Counted from the first letter of the stretch, positions 1 through 6,064 are shown. The stretch is DNA of 7,284 bases from Phycisphaerae bacterium (GCA_020058145.1 JAGVEP010000370.1:1-7284), one strand, 5' to 3'. Notes: generated by a model not told the origin, from the letters alone. Numbers and translations are program-made.

Positions 1-750
1 CGCCGGCTGTTCCGCATCGCGCCGGAAGACCGCGGGCCGCTGCGGCCCGGCGAGGAGCAGGAACTACTCGCCTTCGCTCGGGCGCGCTTGCCGCGCATCG
101 CCGAAACTCTCGCAGCGTTGCAGCAGCGGAACCCGCAGAAGTTCCGCGAGCGACTGGCGGAACACGCGCCACGCTTGCGGCACCTGCGGCGGATTTACGA
201 CCTGAATCCGCGGCTGGGCGACATCCTGCTGACGTATTCGCAGAATCTGGTCGAGATCGAGCGGTACAGCCGGGGGTTGGCGCACGGCCAAGCCACCTCG
301 GCCGGGCGTGAGCAGCAAGTCGCGGCGTTGCGTGAGAGGTTGGCGGAAAACGTGCGGCTGGAGTGCAAGGGACTGGAGACGCTGGCGAGTCAGCTTGAAG
401 ATCAGCGGGCGGAGCGTACCGCCGAGCGGCTCGCTAGTCTCACCAGCGCCGACGTCGACCCGGCCGCGCTTCCGCCGCACGTCCGCGGCCTCGTGGCAAC
501 CTACCAAGACGCGACCACGGACGAGCAGCGGGCCGCGACATGGGAGGAATTGCGGACGGCGGCAGCGCAGCACGTGAACATGGCGATCGCGGCGCTGCGC
601 GAACGGGCTGCGCACATGCAACAGCGTGCGGCAGAAGAGACCGATCATCGGCTGGAGCGGGTGCTGGACGGCCGGGGGCGTGGGGAGCATGGCGAGCCGC
701 CACCCCGCGGCGAAAGAGGCGCTAGGTCTCGCGAAACACCGCGCTCGTAA
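1..750 (+). CDS. Helical Arg/Glu/Ala-rich protein of unknown function (5' end outside window)
   Basis: The reading frame is open from the first base and ends at TAA 748-750, giving 249 visible residues. A TTG at 88-90 could serve as a start, but coding-like sequence continues upstream of it, so the gene most likely begins left of the window. The visible protein looks almost wholly alpha-helical and very rich in Arg, Glu, Ala and Leu. It has one Cys, no obvious membrane segment, and long amphipathic stretches such as RLAEHAPRLRHLRRIYDLNP. The last 25 or so residues are a Gly/Pro/Arg-rich tail (GRGRGEHGEPPPRGERG) that looks disordered. The final 29 bases overlap the end of the convergent AMMECR1 gene. 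I do not recognise a family. A coiled-coil or structural role is possible, but no catalytic motif is visible. Confidence 0.72.
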   Translation, partial: RRLFRIAPEDRGPLRPGEEQELLAFARARLPRIAETLAALQQRNPQKFRERLAEHAPRLRHLRRIYDLNPRLGDILLTYSQNLVEIERYSRGLAHGQATSAGREQQVAALRERLAENVRLECKGLETLASQLEDQRAERTAERLASLTSADVDPAALPPHVRGLVATYQDATTDEQRAATWEELRTAAAQHVNMAIAALRERAAHMQQRAAEETDHRLERVLDGRGRGEHGEPPPRGERGARSRETPRS

Positions 751-1267
751 AGAGCAGCACCTCGGTGGGCGGAGTTTTCCATGCGTCCGCGGGCAGGCCG
801 GCCTTCTCGTCGCAGCACCGCGACAGAAAGGTCTCTTTGTCCAAATGATGTTCGACCGCGACCTGCGGCAGGAAGAGCCCGCGGCGGGCCCCCTGGCGGA
901 CGAGTACGCCGTGACGACCGAGTTCCAACTGGTCGAGGCTCTGCATGGGCTGCGGGGCTGAGAGGATCGACACTTCGATCTCGAGGTCGGCGAGTTCTGC
1001 CCGGCTAACGGGCGCGAAACGCGGATCATGCACCGCCGCCGAGAGGGCGGCGTGGCGGACGGCTTCGGCCAGGGGCAACTCCGGGTCCAGCGTGCCCATG
1101 CAGCCGCGCAGGCGCCGGAGTTTGTGCAGGGTGACGAAGACGCCGCCGTGCGAGTGCTCGTCCAGCGGCGGAGCCGGCACGTGCGCGGGGTCGAGCTGCT
1201 GGACGGCGTCGGAGATTACGGCTCGGGCGAACGCCGGCCAGGAGGCGGGCTGGGCCTGTGGTGTCAT
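722..1267 (-). CDS. AMMECR1-domain protein (AmmeMemoRadiSam system protein A-like)
   Basis: The product is 181 residues, about the usual size of a single AMMECR1 domain. Signature blocks appear in order: GGVFVTLHK (about 41-49), the hallmark RGCMGTL (54-60), HDPRF (80-84), LEIEVSIL (95-102) and GLFLPQVA (130-137), then an AGLPADAW block near the C-terminus. Bacterial and archaeal members often sit beside a Memo-like protein and a radical-SAM protein. The biochemical role is not established. Neither partner is seen on either side here, so this copy looks solitary within the window. The ATG at 1267 is chosen because GGAG (1276-1279) lies 8 bases upstream. An in-frame ATG at 1300 would add 11 residues but has no convincing ribosome site. 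The stop lies inside the 3' end of the convergent upstream gene. It may be transcribed with the small membrane-protein gene 102 bases upstream. Confidence 0.93.
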   Translation of the reverse strand: MTPQAQPASWPAFARAVISDAVQQLDPAHVPAPPLDEHSHGGVFVTLHKLRRLRGCMGTLDPELPLAEAVRHAALSAAVHDPRFAPVSRAELADLEIEVSILSAPQPMQSLDQLELGRHGVLVRQGARRGLFLPQVAVEHHLDKETFLSRCCDEKAGLPADAWKTPPTEVLLFTSAVFRET

Positions 1268-1275
1268 CAGCGTGA

Positions 1276-1279
1276 CTCC
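1276..1279 (-). promoter_or_regulatory. Shine-Dalgarno GGAG for the AMMECR1 gene
   Basis: On the minus strand GGAG precedes the ATG at 1267 by 8 bases. This favours that start over the in-frame ATG at 1300, which lacks a purine-rich site at a suitable distance. Confidence 0.6.
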
Positions 1280-1369
1280 GCTCGCGGAGCCCACCGCCAT
1301 CCATCGCCGGACGATGGGTTGCGTGGCCCGCGCCGGGCCGCGGCTGTGTCGTGTCCGCGCTACCGCGTG

Positions 1370-1486
1370 CTATTGCTGTTGTTTCTTCTTGATAATGGTC
1401 AGCACGACCACGACCACAAGCAAGGCGATGATGATGATCCAGTTCATCGTGCTTAGATTCAGGAAACCCGCAAGGGGCATCATCAT
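1370..1486 (-). CDS. 38-residue single-pass membrane protein, unknown function
   Basis: Three consecutive in-frame ATGs (1486, 1483, 1480) open a frame ending at TAG 1372-1370. The encoded peptide begins MMMPLAGFLNLSTMNW and continues with an uninterrupted hydrophobic run of Ile, Ala, Leu and five Val (about residues 17-31). It ends KKKQQQ. This is a classic single transmembrane helix; the Lys cluster predicts a cytoplasmic C-terminus by the positive-inside rule. GGAGG (1492-1496) lies 5 bases before the first ATG and 8 before the second, so either could be the true start. A promoter with a perfect -35 lies about 55 bases further upstream. No family is recognised. The AMMECR1 gene follows on the same strand after 102 bases, so they may share a transcript. 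Hydrophobic composition, ribosome site and promoter together make a chance ORF unlikely. Confidence 0.77.
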   Translation of the reverse strand: MMMPLAGFLNLSTMNWIIIIALLVVVVVLTIIKKKQQQ

Positions 1487-1491
1487 ATGGT

Positions 1492-1496
1492 CCTCC
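1492..1496 (-). promoter_or_regulatory. Shine-Dalgarno GGAGG for the 38-residue membrane protein
   Basis: A perfect five-base anti-16S match sits 5, 8 and 11 bases from the three tandem ATGs. The middle ATG (1483) has the most typical spacing. Confidence 0.75.
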
Positions 1497-1539
1497 ATGT
1501 TCAACGCCGTCCGCGGTTGAGCTGCCACCTGTGACTGGT

Positions 1540-1568
1540 AGTAGATCGATCTGGATGTCCCCTGTCAA
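1540..1568 (-). promoter_or_regulatory. Predicted sigma70-type promoter for the small membrane protein (and possibly AMMECR1)
   Basis: On the minus strand a perfect TTGACA (1563-1568) is followed by a 17-base spacer and TCTACT (1540-1545), which matches four of six bases of TATAAT. Transcription would start near 1533, leaving a leader of about 45 bases before the small ORF. A 10-bp palindrome overlaps the -10 end and the spacer. Confidence 0.5.
1543..1552. promoter_or_regulatory. 10-bp perfect palindrome AGATCGATCT in a promoter, possible operator
   Basis: AGATCGATCT equals its own reverse complement. It covers three bases of the predicted -10 element and seven of the spacer, so a bound protein would block RNA polymerase. 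No regulator is identified, and the palindrome may be coincidental. Confidence 0.3.
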
Positions 1569-1718
1569 CGGTGCGTCCGCGCACAGCGGGCCGCGCTGGA
1601 GATGCCCGCAGTCTCAGAAGCCTGTAAAGGGCGAACTGGCCATGTGACGGTTTTTCGTCCACACGATCGTCCCAGCGCGCGGGGCAAAAGGCGCCAAAAA
1701 AAACTCGACAATTGCGGT

Positions 1719-1734
1719 CCCAAGGGGTCTTGGG
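1719..1734. promoter_or_regulatory. Inverted repeat CCCAAG-GGGT-CTTGGG upstream of the porin promoter
   Basis: Two perfect 6-base arms flank a 4-base loop, ending three bases before the predicted -35 element of the porin promoter. The placement suits an activator or repressor site. There is no T-tract, so it is not a terminator. Confidence 0.3.
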
Positions 1735-1737
1735 TGG

Positions 1738-1765
1738 TTGCAATCCGATAAGCGCGCATTATAGT
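1738..1765 (+). promoter_or_regulatory. Predicted sigma70-type promoter for the porin
   Basis: TTGCAA (1738-1743, four of six consensus bases), a 16-base spacer and TATAGT (1760-1765, five of six) form a plausible promoter. It lies in the most AT-rich part of the divergent region. Transcription would start near 1772 and leave a leader of about 120 bases. Confidence 0.5.
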
Positions 1766-1878
1766 TTATGCTGAATTGTGGGTATGGACGTGCGCGCGGC
1801 CGGCAGTGTGGGAGGCGCGCAGCCTGTCGTAGTCCGACGCTCGACCCTTGCGGGCCGGGCCGAACAGGTCGGTCATTT

Positions 1879-1883
1879 AGGAG
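1879..1883 (+). promoter_or_regulatory. Shine-Dalgarno AGGAG that fixes the porin start
   Basis: AGGAG lies 8 bases before ATG 1892. The signal peptide begins directly at that ATG, so this start is preferred over the upstream in-frame GTG 1778 and ATG 1784. Confidence 0.7.
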
Positions 1884-1891
1884 ACTTGCTC

Positions 1892-3424
1892 ATGTCAAGA
1901 CGACTTTGTCGGATGGGTCTGGTGGGCACTTTTGTGGTCAGCGTGCTGGCGGTCCCGGTGCTGGCGGACGAGGGACCGTCCGACGGCCAGCGCCAGGATA
2001 TGGCGCGGCTGGAAGCGCTATTGGAGGCGCAACAGAAGAAGATCGCGGTATTGGAGCAGCAGGTGCAGGCCGCTGCGCAGGCGGACGTGAACGCGGCCCG
2101 CGTCGAGCAGATGAAGCAGCAGATTCGCGAGGTGCTCAGCGAGAAGGAATTCCGCGAGAGCCTCATGCCGTCGACGGTGCAAGCGGGCTACGACAAGGGC
2201 TTCTTCATCAAGAGCAGCGACGAGAAGTTCCTGATGAAGTTCAATGCCCTTATGCAGTTCCGCTGGACGCACTATTCAACGCGGAAAGAGAACCGCTACC
2301 TGCTCCCCGGCTTTCGGCGGCATGACCGGGACGGGTTCGACCTGGCGCGGATGCGCTTCACAATCGGTGGCTACGCGTACAGCAAGGATTTGACCTACCA
2401 GATTGAGTTCGATATGAGCTCGCCGGTCGGCTACAACGCCCGCCTGTTCTATGGCTGGGTCAACTACCGATTCATGGATGAATTGCAGTTCCGGGCCGGC
2501 ATGTTTCGTATCGCGAGTACGCGGGCGAACTTCTACTCGAGTTCGAAATTCCAGTTCGTCGATTGGCCGACCATGGACGCGGTCTTCGGGCTGGGCTCCG
2601 GAACCGGCGTGCGCCTGTGGGGCCAGTTGTTCGAGAAGCGCGTCGAGTACTACCTGGACATCGTGAACTCGCTGAATACGCCGGCGACGCAGACGATCAC
2701 CACCGACGAGAACCTCTATGCGCAGGGCCATGACAACAACCCGGCGATCGTGGCGCGCGTCGTATGGCACGCTCTGACCGGGGCGTGCAGCAATGGGTCG
2801 CCCGCCGTGAACGAGCATTTCGACGGTGCGGCCGACATCGAGCACCACACGGAGCCGGCGCTCGACTTCGGGTTCCACTACGCTTTCAGCGAAGACTACC
2901 ACGACGGAACCATGCGAATTCCATTCACCCGGCAGGCCTTCTTCCGCGACGGCGGGTTCGGCCTGACCAGTTCCGAGGGGCTGCAGATCAACCAGTTCGG
3001 CTTTGACGCCGGCTTCAAGTACATGGGCTTCTCGCTCACTGGCGAGTATGTGCTGCGCGTTCAGGACGTGCGGGCCGGCGACCATCCGCCCTTCGCGCCG
3101 CTGTACCAGTTGACCGGCGACGGCTCGACCGCCCTGCAACAGGGCGCCTATGTGCAGGCCGGGTACTTCCTGCCCATCCCCGGGCTGGAGAACAAGCTCG
3201 AAGTCGTGACCCGGGTCGGCGGCGTGTCGGTCTTGGCCGGCGGCCAGGAAGGCACGTGGGATTACGGCGGCGGCCTCAACTACTACATCGAGGGCCACAA
3301 GGTCAAGATCCAGACGGACGTGACCAAGGTGTCCGAGGCGCCGATCTCCAGTGCGACCCACAGCCTGGCCAACGTCAACGACGATGCCCTGATTTTCCGC
3401 GTGCAGCTACAGGTGTGCTTCTAG
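1892..3424 (+). CDS. Outer-membrane porin, phosphate-selective porin O/P (OprP/OprO)-like
   Basis: The 510-residue product starts with a typical Sec signal peptide: basic SRRLCR, a hydrophobic core, and VLA before D26 as a likely cleavage site. Residues about 33-90 form a Gln/Glu/Ala-rich coiled coil that could trimerise or anchor the protein. The beta-barrel part begins at about 99 with GYDKGFFI, a hallmark of the Porin_O_P family. Alternating aromatic strands follow (FRWTHYST, YQIEFDMS, LFYGWVNYRF). The chain ends IFRVQLQVCF, and a C-terminal Phe is the usual outer-membrane assembly signal. OprP and OprO of Pseudomonas carry phosphate and polyphosphate, but substrate cannot be inferred for this distant homologue. 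A small exported-protein gene follows after 48 bases, so the two are probably co-transcribed and stopped by the terminator at 3839-3884. Confidence 0.9.
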   Translation: MSRRLCRMGLVGTFVVSVLAVPVLADEGPSDGQRQDMARLEALLEAQQKKIAVLEQQVQAAAQADVNAARVEQMKQQIREVLSEKEFRESLMPSTVQAGYDKGFFIKSSDEKFLMKFNALMQFRWTHYSTRKENRYLLPGFRRHDRDGFDLARMRFTIGGYAYSKDLTYQIEFDMSSPVGYNARLFYGWVNYRFMDELQFRAGMFRIASTRANFYSSSKFQFVDWPTMDAVFGLGSGTGVRLWGQLFEKRVEYYLDIVNSLNTPATQTITTDENLYAQGHDNNPAIVARVVWHALTGACSNGSPAVNEHFDGAADIEHHTEPALDFGFHYAFSEDYHDGTMRIPFTRQAFFRDGGFGLTSSEGLQINQFGFDAGFKYMGFSLTGEYVLRVQDVRAGDHPPFAPLYQLTGDGSTALQQGAYVQAGYFLPIPGLENKLEVVTRVGGVSVLAGGQEGTWDYGGGLNYYIEGHKVKIQTDVTKVSEAPISSATHSLANVNDDALIFRVQLQVCF

Positions 3425-3460
3425 TCCAAGCGTAGCGAACTCAAGACCATCATGAACCGT

Positions 3461-3465
3461 GGAGG
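3461..3465 (+). promoter_or_regulatory. Shine-Dalgarno GGAGG deciding the start of the small exported protein
   Basis: GGAGG lies 7 bases before ATG 3473. An in-frame ATG at 3452 spans this site and has no ribosome site of its own, so 3473 is the better start. Confidence 0.7.
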
Positions 3466-3472
3466 AAATTGC

Positions 3473-3778
3473 ATGACTCAGTCGTGGCTGCGGATGAAAC
3501 GGACCCTCGTGCTGCTCGCGCTCGGCGGGGCCACTCTCGGGCTGTTCGGTGACGCAGGGTGCCTCTACCCCTACAACGCCGACTACTTCAACCTCTTTAA
3601 AGCCTCCGGGAACGCCGTCATTCAGTCCGTGTCCGACAACGTCTTCGCGAACATCGGCAAAGACTACAACACCATCGTTCGCACGCCGACGACCACCTTC
3701 GCCCAGGCGGTGTGGTCGAATTGGCTTGATTCCCGTATTCCGGACGATCTGCCGACGAATACGGTTGTGCAACGGTAA
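3473..3778 (+). CDS. Small exported protein of unknown function, paired with the porin
   Basis: The product is 101 residues. The N-terminus is a clear export signal: Arg and Lys residues (R7, K9, R10), then the hydrophobic stretch TLVLLALGGATLGLF. The region GDAGC (26-30) allows two readings. It could be a non-canonical lipobox with Cys30 as the lipidated residue, though Asp at -3 is unusual. It could also be a signal peptidase I site near Ala28. The mature part of about 70 residues is aromatic- and Asn-rich (LYPYNADYFNLF, FAQAVWSNWLD) with no recognisable domain. It lies 48 bases after the porin stop with its own ribosome site and before a strong terminator, so it likely shares the porin transcript and acts in the periplasm or at the outer membrane. 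No family is recognised. Confidence 0.75.
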   Translation: MTQSWLRMKRTLVLLALGGATLGLFGDAGCLYPYNADYFNLFKASGNAVIQSVSDNVFANIGKDYNTIVRTPTTTFAQAVWSNWLDSRIPDDLPTNTVVQR

Positions 3779-3838
3779 GTGCTCGCGGACGCTCGATCCG
3801 CGCAGTTGAGACTGCGGACTTGAGCAGCGCGAACAGCA

Positions 3839-3884
3839 GGGCCCGGTTAGTCGCCCAAGCGTGGCTTCCGGGCCCAGTTTTTTT
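3839..3884 (+). terminator. Intrinsic terminator closing the porin transcription unit
   Basis: An 8-bp perfect GC stem, GGGCCCGG (3839-3846) with CCGGGCCC (3868-3875), encloses a 21-base loop. Two bases later comes a run of seven T (3878-3884). The shape and strand fit rho-independent termination of the porin and small exported-protein genes. The loop is longer than usual. A smaller hairpin, CGCAGT-TGAG-ACTGCG (3801-3816), precedes it. The rest of the gap to 3972 shows nothing I can name. Confidence 0.8.
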
Positions 3885-3972
3885 GGAGCGTGTGCCGAGA
3901 GCAGCGCGCCAGACCGCCCGGCGGCACTCACGACGATGGTTCGATAGACTGCGGCAAACGCGAAGCGCGACG

Positions 3973-5103
3973 CTACCGCGGACGGACATCCGTCACGAGG
4001 GGCAAGTGGTCATAGACTTGGCCAAGCTCGTCATGGCATACGTCGAATGGCTCCAGGCCGCCCGCCTGTAGATCGGCCGCCGACATGGTGCTCGTGTCGA
4101 GTGCAAACGTATTCACCGCTTCGAGCACGCTGTCGCTGTAGATCACGAAATCGAGCCGACCCCGCTGGTATTTGGACGTATCGTCCCGCCAGGTCCAATC
4201 CTCCGGCCCGGCCACGTTGTGAAGCGGGTGGGCGTCCGTCAGAGGCGTGTCATCCCAGTCCGGGGGTGAATCGGGGCCGTAACGCGCCTCGTCGTGGATA
4301 TCGCCCCAGAGCAGCGTTTGCACAGGCTCGAAACTGCCGACGATATTAAGGTCGCCGACCACCACACAGGGCGTGCCAAGGGGCAAATCGACGTTGCCGC
4401 CGGGCGTGCGCGCGTCGCGCAGCCACGCCACGAGCGCGTCGGCCTGCTGTTGCCGCAGGGGATCGTTCTTGGTCGCATCGCAGCACTTGAAGTGGTTGTT
4501 CAGCACGTACAAGTCGACTTTGAAACGGTCATCGGGCAGGTCGACGAGGGCCAGGGCGAGGTCGCGTTCGCCCGGCGGGGTCGTTTTTCGGGCGGTCATT
4601 TTCAGCGGGAAGCGGCTGACGATCACCGCGTCGCTGCCCTGCCAGGCGTGCCACGGCTGGTCCGTCGGCAGGGGACGAATGACGGCCATGATTTCAAGCA
4701 CTTCATCGGCAGTCCACTTGTGGGAGCCTGGGCGGCCGCGCTCCTGTGGGTGCATGCCAATTTCCTGAAGCGCGAGGACGTCCGGGTCCAGCGACCGGAC
4801 GATGCGGGCGAACTTCGCTGCCCGGTGCGGATCAACCGCCGGGAAGATGCTGTTCCATTTGACGTTGTACGTCACGACCCGCACGGTCCCCGCCGCGCGA
4901 TCGAGGAACGTTCCGGTCGGTTGGCCCAGCGGGCGGGTGGGTTTCAGCCACGAGAGGTCCCCCACGCGCGACGCGGGTTCAGCCGCCGGCTGCGACGCCG
5001 GCGGGCGGCTCTCGCAAGCATTCAGTACGATCAGCACAATGGCCAGCCCGAGTCCGGCCGCGCGGATCGCCGGCGACACAACTCGAAAGCGTCGGTGTGA
5101 CAT
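3973..5103 (-). CDS. Exported endonuclease/exonuclease/phosphatase (EEP) family hydrolase, probable lipoprotein
   Basis: The 376-residue product begins with a basic N-terminus and a hydrophobic stretch ending VLNAC. Cys30 is therefore a probable lipidation site, although Asn at -2 is not ideal. A Pro/Ala-rich linker follows. The EEP fold motifs of the DNase I-like superfamily are complete: TYNVKW (N80), LALQE (E114), NNHFK (H204), GDLN (D251, N253), RLDF (D318) and the terminal DH (D365, H366). These residues normally bind metal and cleave phosphodiester or phosphomonoester bonds. The substrate (DNA, a sugar phosphate or a lipid headgroup) cannot be told. Cys207, Cys208, Cys246 and Cys356 could form disulfides after export. 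GAGGA at 5112-5116 lies 8 bases before the ATG. The gene is divergent from fpg across 82 bases and convergent with the porin unit. Confidence 0.9.
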   Translation of the reverse strand: MSHRRFRVVSPAIRAAGLGLAIVLIVLNACESRPPASQPAAEPASRVGDLSWLKPTRPLGQPTGTFLDRAAGTVRVVTYNVKWNSIFPAVDPHRAAKFARIVRSLDPDVLALQEIGMHPQERGRPGSHKWTADEVLEIMAVIRPLPTDQPWHAWQGSDAVIVSRFPLKMTARKTTPPGERDLALALVDLPDDRFKVDLYVLNNHFKCCDATKNDPLRQQQADALVAWLRDARTPGGNVDLPLGTPCVVVGDLNIVGSFEPVQTLLWGDIHDEARYGPDSPPDWDDTPLTDAHPLHNVAGPEDWTWRDDTSKYQRGRLDFVIYSDSVLEAVNTFALDTSTMSAADLQAGGLEPFDVCHDELGQVYDHLPLVTDVRPR

Positions 5104-5135
5104 GGTCCGGGTCCTCTGCGGGCCGCAAAGCGAGA

Positions 5136-5141
5136 ATCATA
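5136..5141 (-). promoter_or_regulatory. Possible -10 element (TATGAT) for the EEP gene
   Basis: TATGAT on the minus strand matches five of six consensus bases and would give a leader of about 25 bases containing GAGGA. I found no good -35 at 16-18 bases, so this is tentative. Confidence 0.3.
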
Positions 5142-5172
5142 GGCTACCCACAGCGCGGGTGCATCTCGGCCA

Positions 5173-5178
5173 TATAAT
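5173..5178 (+). promoter_or_regulatory. Perfect -10 element (TATAAT) next to the fpg start
   Basis: TATAAT ends 7 bases before the fpg ATG at 5186, so transcription would begin at or within a base or two of the start codon. There is no Shine-Dalgarno before that ATG, which fits a leaderless mRNA. No clear -35 or extended -10 motif is visible. Confidence 0.45.
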
Positions 5179-5185
5179 GCCGTCC

Positions 5186-5995
5186 ATGCCAGAACTGCCC
5201 GAAGTGGAGACTATCGTGCGGAGCTTTCGGCCGCACCTCGAAGGGCGGCGCATCTGTGCGTTCCACTCGCGGTGGGTCAAGAACTGCCGGCCCAGCCATG
5301 TTGTGGTCCGCCGGGGCGCGGTCGGCCGGACCGTCACGCAACTCACACGGCGGGCGAAGTTCATCGTGTTTCACCTGCACGACGGCGGGTATCTCCTCGT
5401 CCATCTGCGTATGAGCGGGCGTTTAGCCTGGGCCGACCAGCCTGACTTTCGACCGGAGCACGTGCGCGCGACCTGGGACCTCGACGACGGTCACCGACTG
5501 CTGTTCTGTGATGCCCGGAAATTCGGCCGGATCACCTACACGCACGATCTCGCCGCCACGACCGCCGAACTGGGACCCGAGCCGCTCGCCCGCGACTTCA
5601 CACCCAGCGTGCTCCGCGGACGGCTCCGCGCGCGGCGGCGGCAGCTCAAGCCGCTGCTGCTCGACCAGACGGTCATCGCCGGGCTTGGGAATATCTACAC
5701 GGACGAAGCCCTGTTCCGCGCCGGCCTGCACCCGCTGACGCGTGCGGACCGGCTCAACGACGAACACGTGCGGCGGCTGCACGCGGCGATCCGTGAAGTG
5801 CTGCGTTTGGCGATCCGCAGCCACGGAACTTCGCTCGATTGGATTTATCCCGGCGGTTGGATGCAGCGACGGTTACTGGTGTACGGTCGGACCGGCGAGC
5901 CGTGTCGGCGCTGCGGCACGCCGATCGTTGGTCTGCGCATCGGCCAGCGCGGGACACATGTCTGCCCGAAATGCCAGCCACGGAAGGCTGAGTAG
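5186..5995 (+). CDS. mutM: Formamidopyrimidine-DNA glycosylase (Fpg/MutM)
   Basis: This base-excision repair enzyme removes oxidised purines such as 8-oxoguanine and nicks the abasic site. The 269-residue product starts MPELPEVETIV: Pro2 is the catalytic N-terminal nucleophile and Glu3 the general acid. Lys58 (RRAKF) matches the conserved catalytic Lys. Met76, Arg111 and Phe113 (LRMSG, DARKFGR) match the void-filling triad. The helix-two-turn-helix carries AGLGNIYTDEALF. The C-terminal zinc finger is complete with Cys240, Cys243, Cys260 and Cys263. Chemistry fixes the start: only ATG 5186 gives the canonical Pro2-Glu3 end, while an in-frame ATG at 5177 would bury it. The stop TAG (5993-5995) lies inside the first unit of the repeat cluster. 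The intact motifs indicate an active enzyme. Confidence 0.97.
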   Translation: MPELPEVETIVRSFRPHLEGRRICAFHSRWVKNCRPSHVVVRRGAVGRTVTQLTRRAKFIVFHLHDGGYLLVHLRMSGRLAWADQPDFRPEHVRATWDLDDGHRLLFCDARKFGRITYTHDLAATTAELGPEPLARDFTPSVLRGRLRARRRQLKPLLLDQTVIAGLGNIYTDEALFRAGLHPLTRADRLNDEHVRRLHAAIREVLRLAIRSHGTSLDWIYPGGWMQRRLLVYGRTGEPCRRCGTPIVGLRIGQRGTHVCPKCQPRKAE

Positions 5996-6014
5996 GGTGG
6001 GCACGGCCCACCGA
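5988..6014 (+). repeat. REP-like repeat unit 1 (27 bp, includes the fpg stop codon)
   Basis: The core GGGTGGGCACGGCCCACC (5995-6012) contains a self-complementary hairpin, GGTGGGC-ACG-GCCCACC. The unit starts with CTGAG, inside the last fpg codons, and holds the fpg stop. It is identical over 27 bases to the next unit, which begins immediately after it. Confidence 0.9.
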
Positions 6015-6041
6015 CTGAGTAGGGTGGGCACGGCCCACCGA
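6015..6041 (+). repeat. REP-like repeat unit 2 (perfect tandem copy)
   Basis: All 27 bases match unit 1 without a spacer. Because the copied block includes the last fpg bases CTGAGTAG, unit 2 most simply arose by local tandem duplication after the repeat reached the end of fpg. The next base pair or so (C 6042) is outside the unit. Confidence 0.9.
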
Positions 6042-6064
6042 CGTACACGATAGCAAGACACGCT

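Larger units (their letters stand above)
1487..1891. other. Divergent control region between the small membrane-protein gene and the porin
   Basis: These 405 bases hold no convincing gene. They contain the minus-strand ribosome site and promoter for the small membrane protein (1492-1568). An A8 tract follows GGCGCC near 1695-1704. A hairpin or dyad lies at 1719-1734, the plus-strand porin promoter at 1738-1765, and a porin leader of about 120 bases ends in AGGAG. The porin frame is open back to a GTG at 1778, but that extension lacks a ribosome site and would bury the signal peptide. I saw no riboswitch or small-RNA fold that I could name in the leader. Confidence 0.6.

Noticed and set aside
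64..1029. 321-codon minus-strand open frame
   Set aside because: It is antisense to the left gene and overlaps AMMECR1 in another frame. Its sequence is Arg/Ser/Pro-rich with no domain.
1325..1339. Hairpin GGCCCG-CGC-CGGGCC between the small ORF and AMMECR1 as a terminator
   Set aside because: No T-tract follows on either strand, so it is at most a structural feature of the intergenic RNA.
1690..1704. GGCGCC followed by an A8 run as a terminator
   Set aside because: The palindrome is only six bases, and the A-run is on the wrong side for a minus-strand terminator and is not T-rich on the plus strand.
1778..1891. N-terminal extension of the porin from GTG 1778
   Set aside because: It has no ribosome site and would place 38 residues before a proper signal peptide; AGGAG before ATG 1892 fits better.
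2276..3361. 361-codon minus-strand open frame
   Set aside because: It lies wholly antisense to the porin, whose signal peptide, barrel motifs and terminal Phe are clear. Long shadow frames are expected at this GC content.
4294..5100. 268-codon plus-strand open frame
   Set aside because: It is antisense to the EEP gene, which has a full set of catalytic motifs.
4802..5185. Long N-terminal extension of the Fpg frame
   Set aside because: It is antisense to the EEP gene, and Fpg needs Pro2 at its N-terminus, which only ATG 5186 provides.
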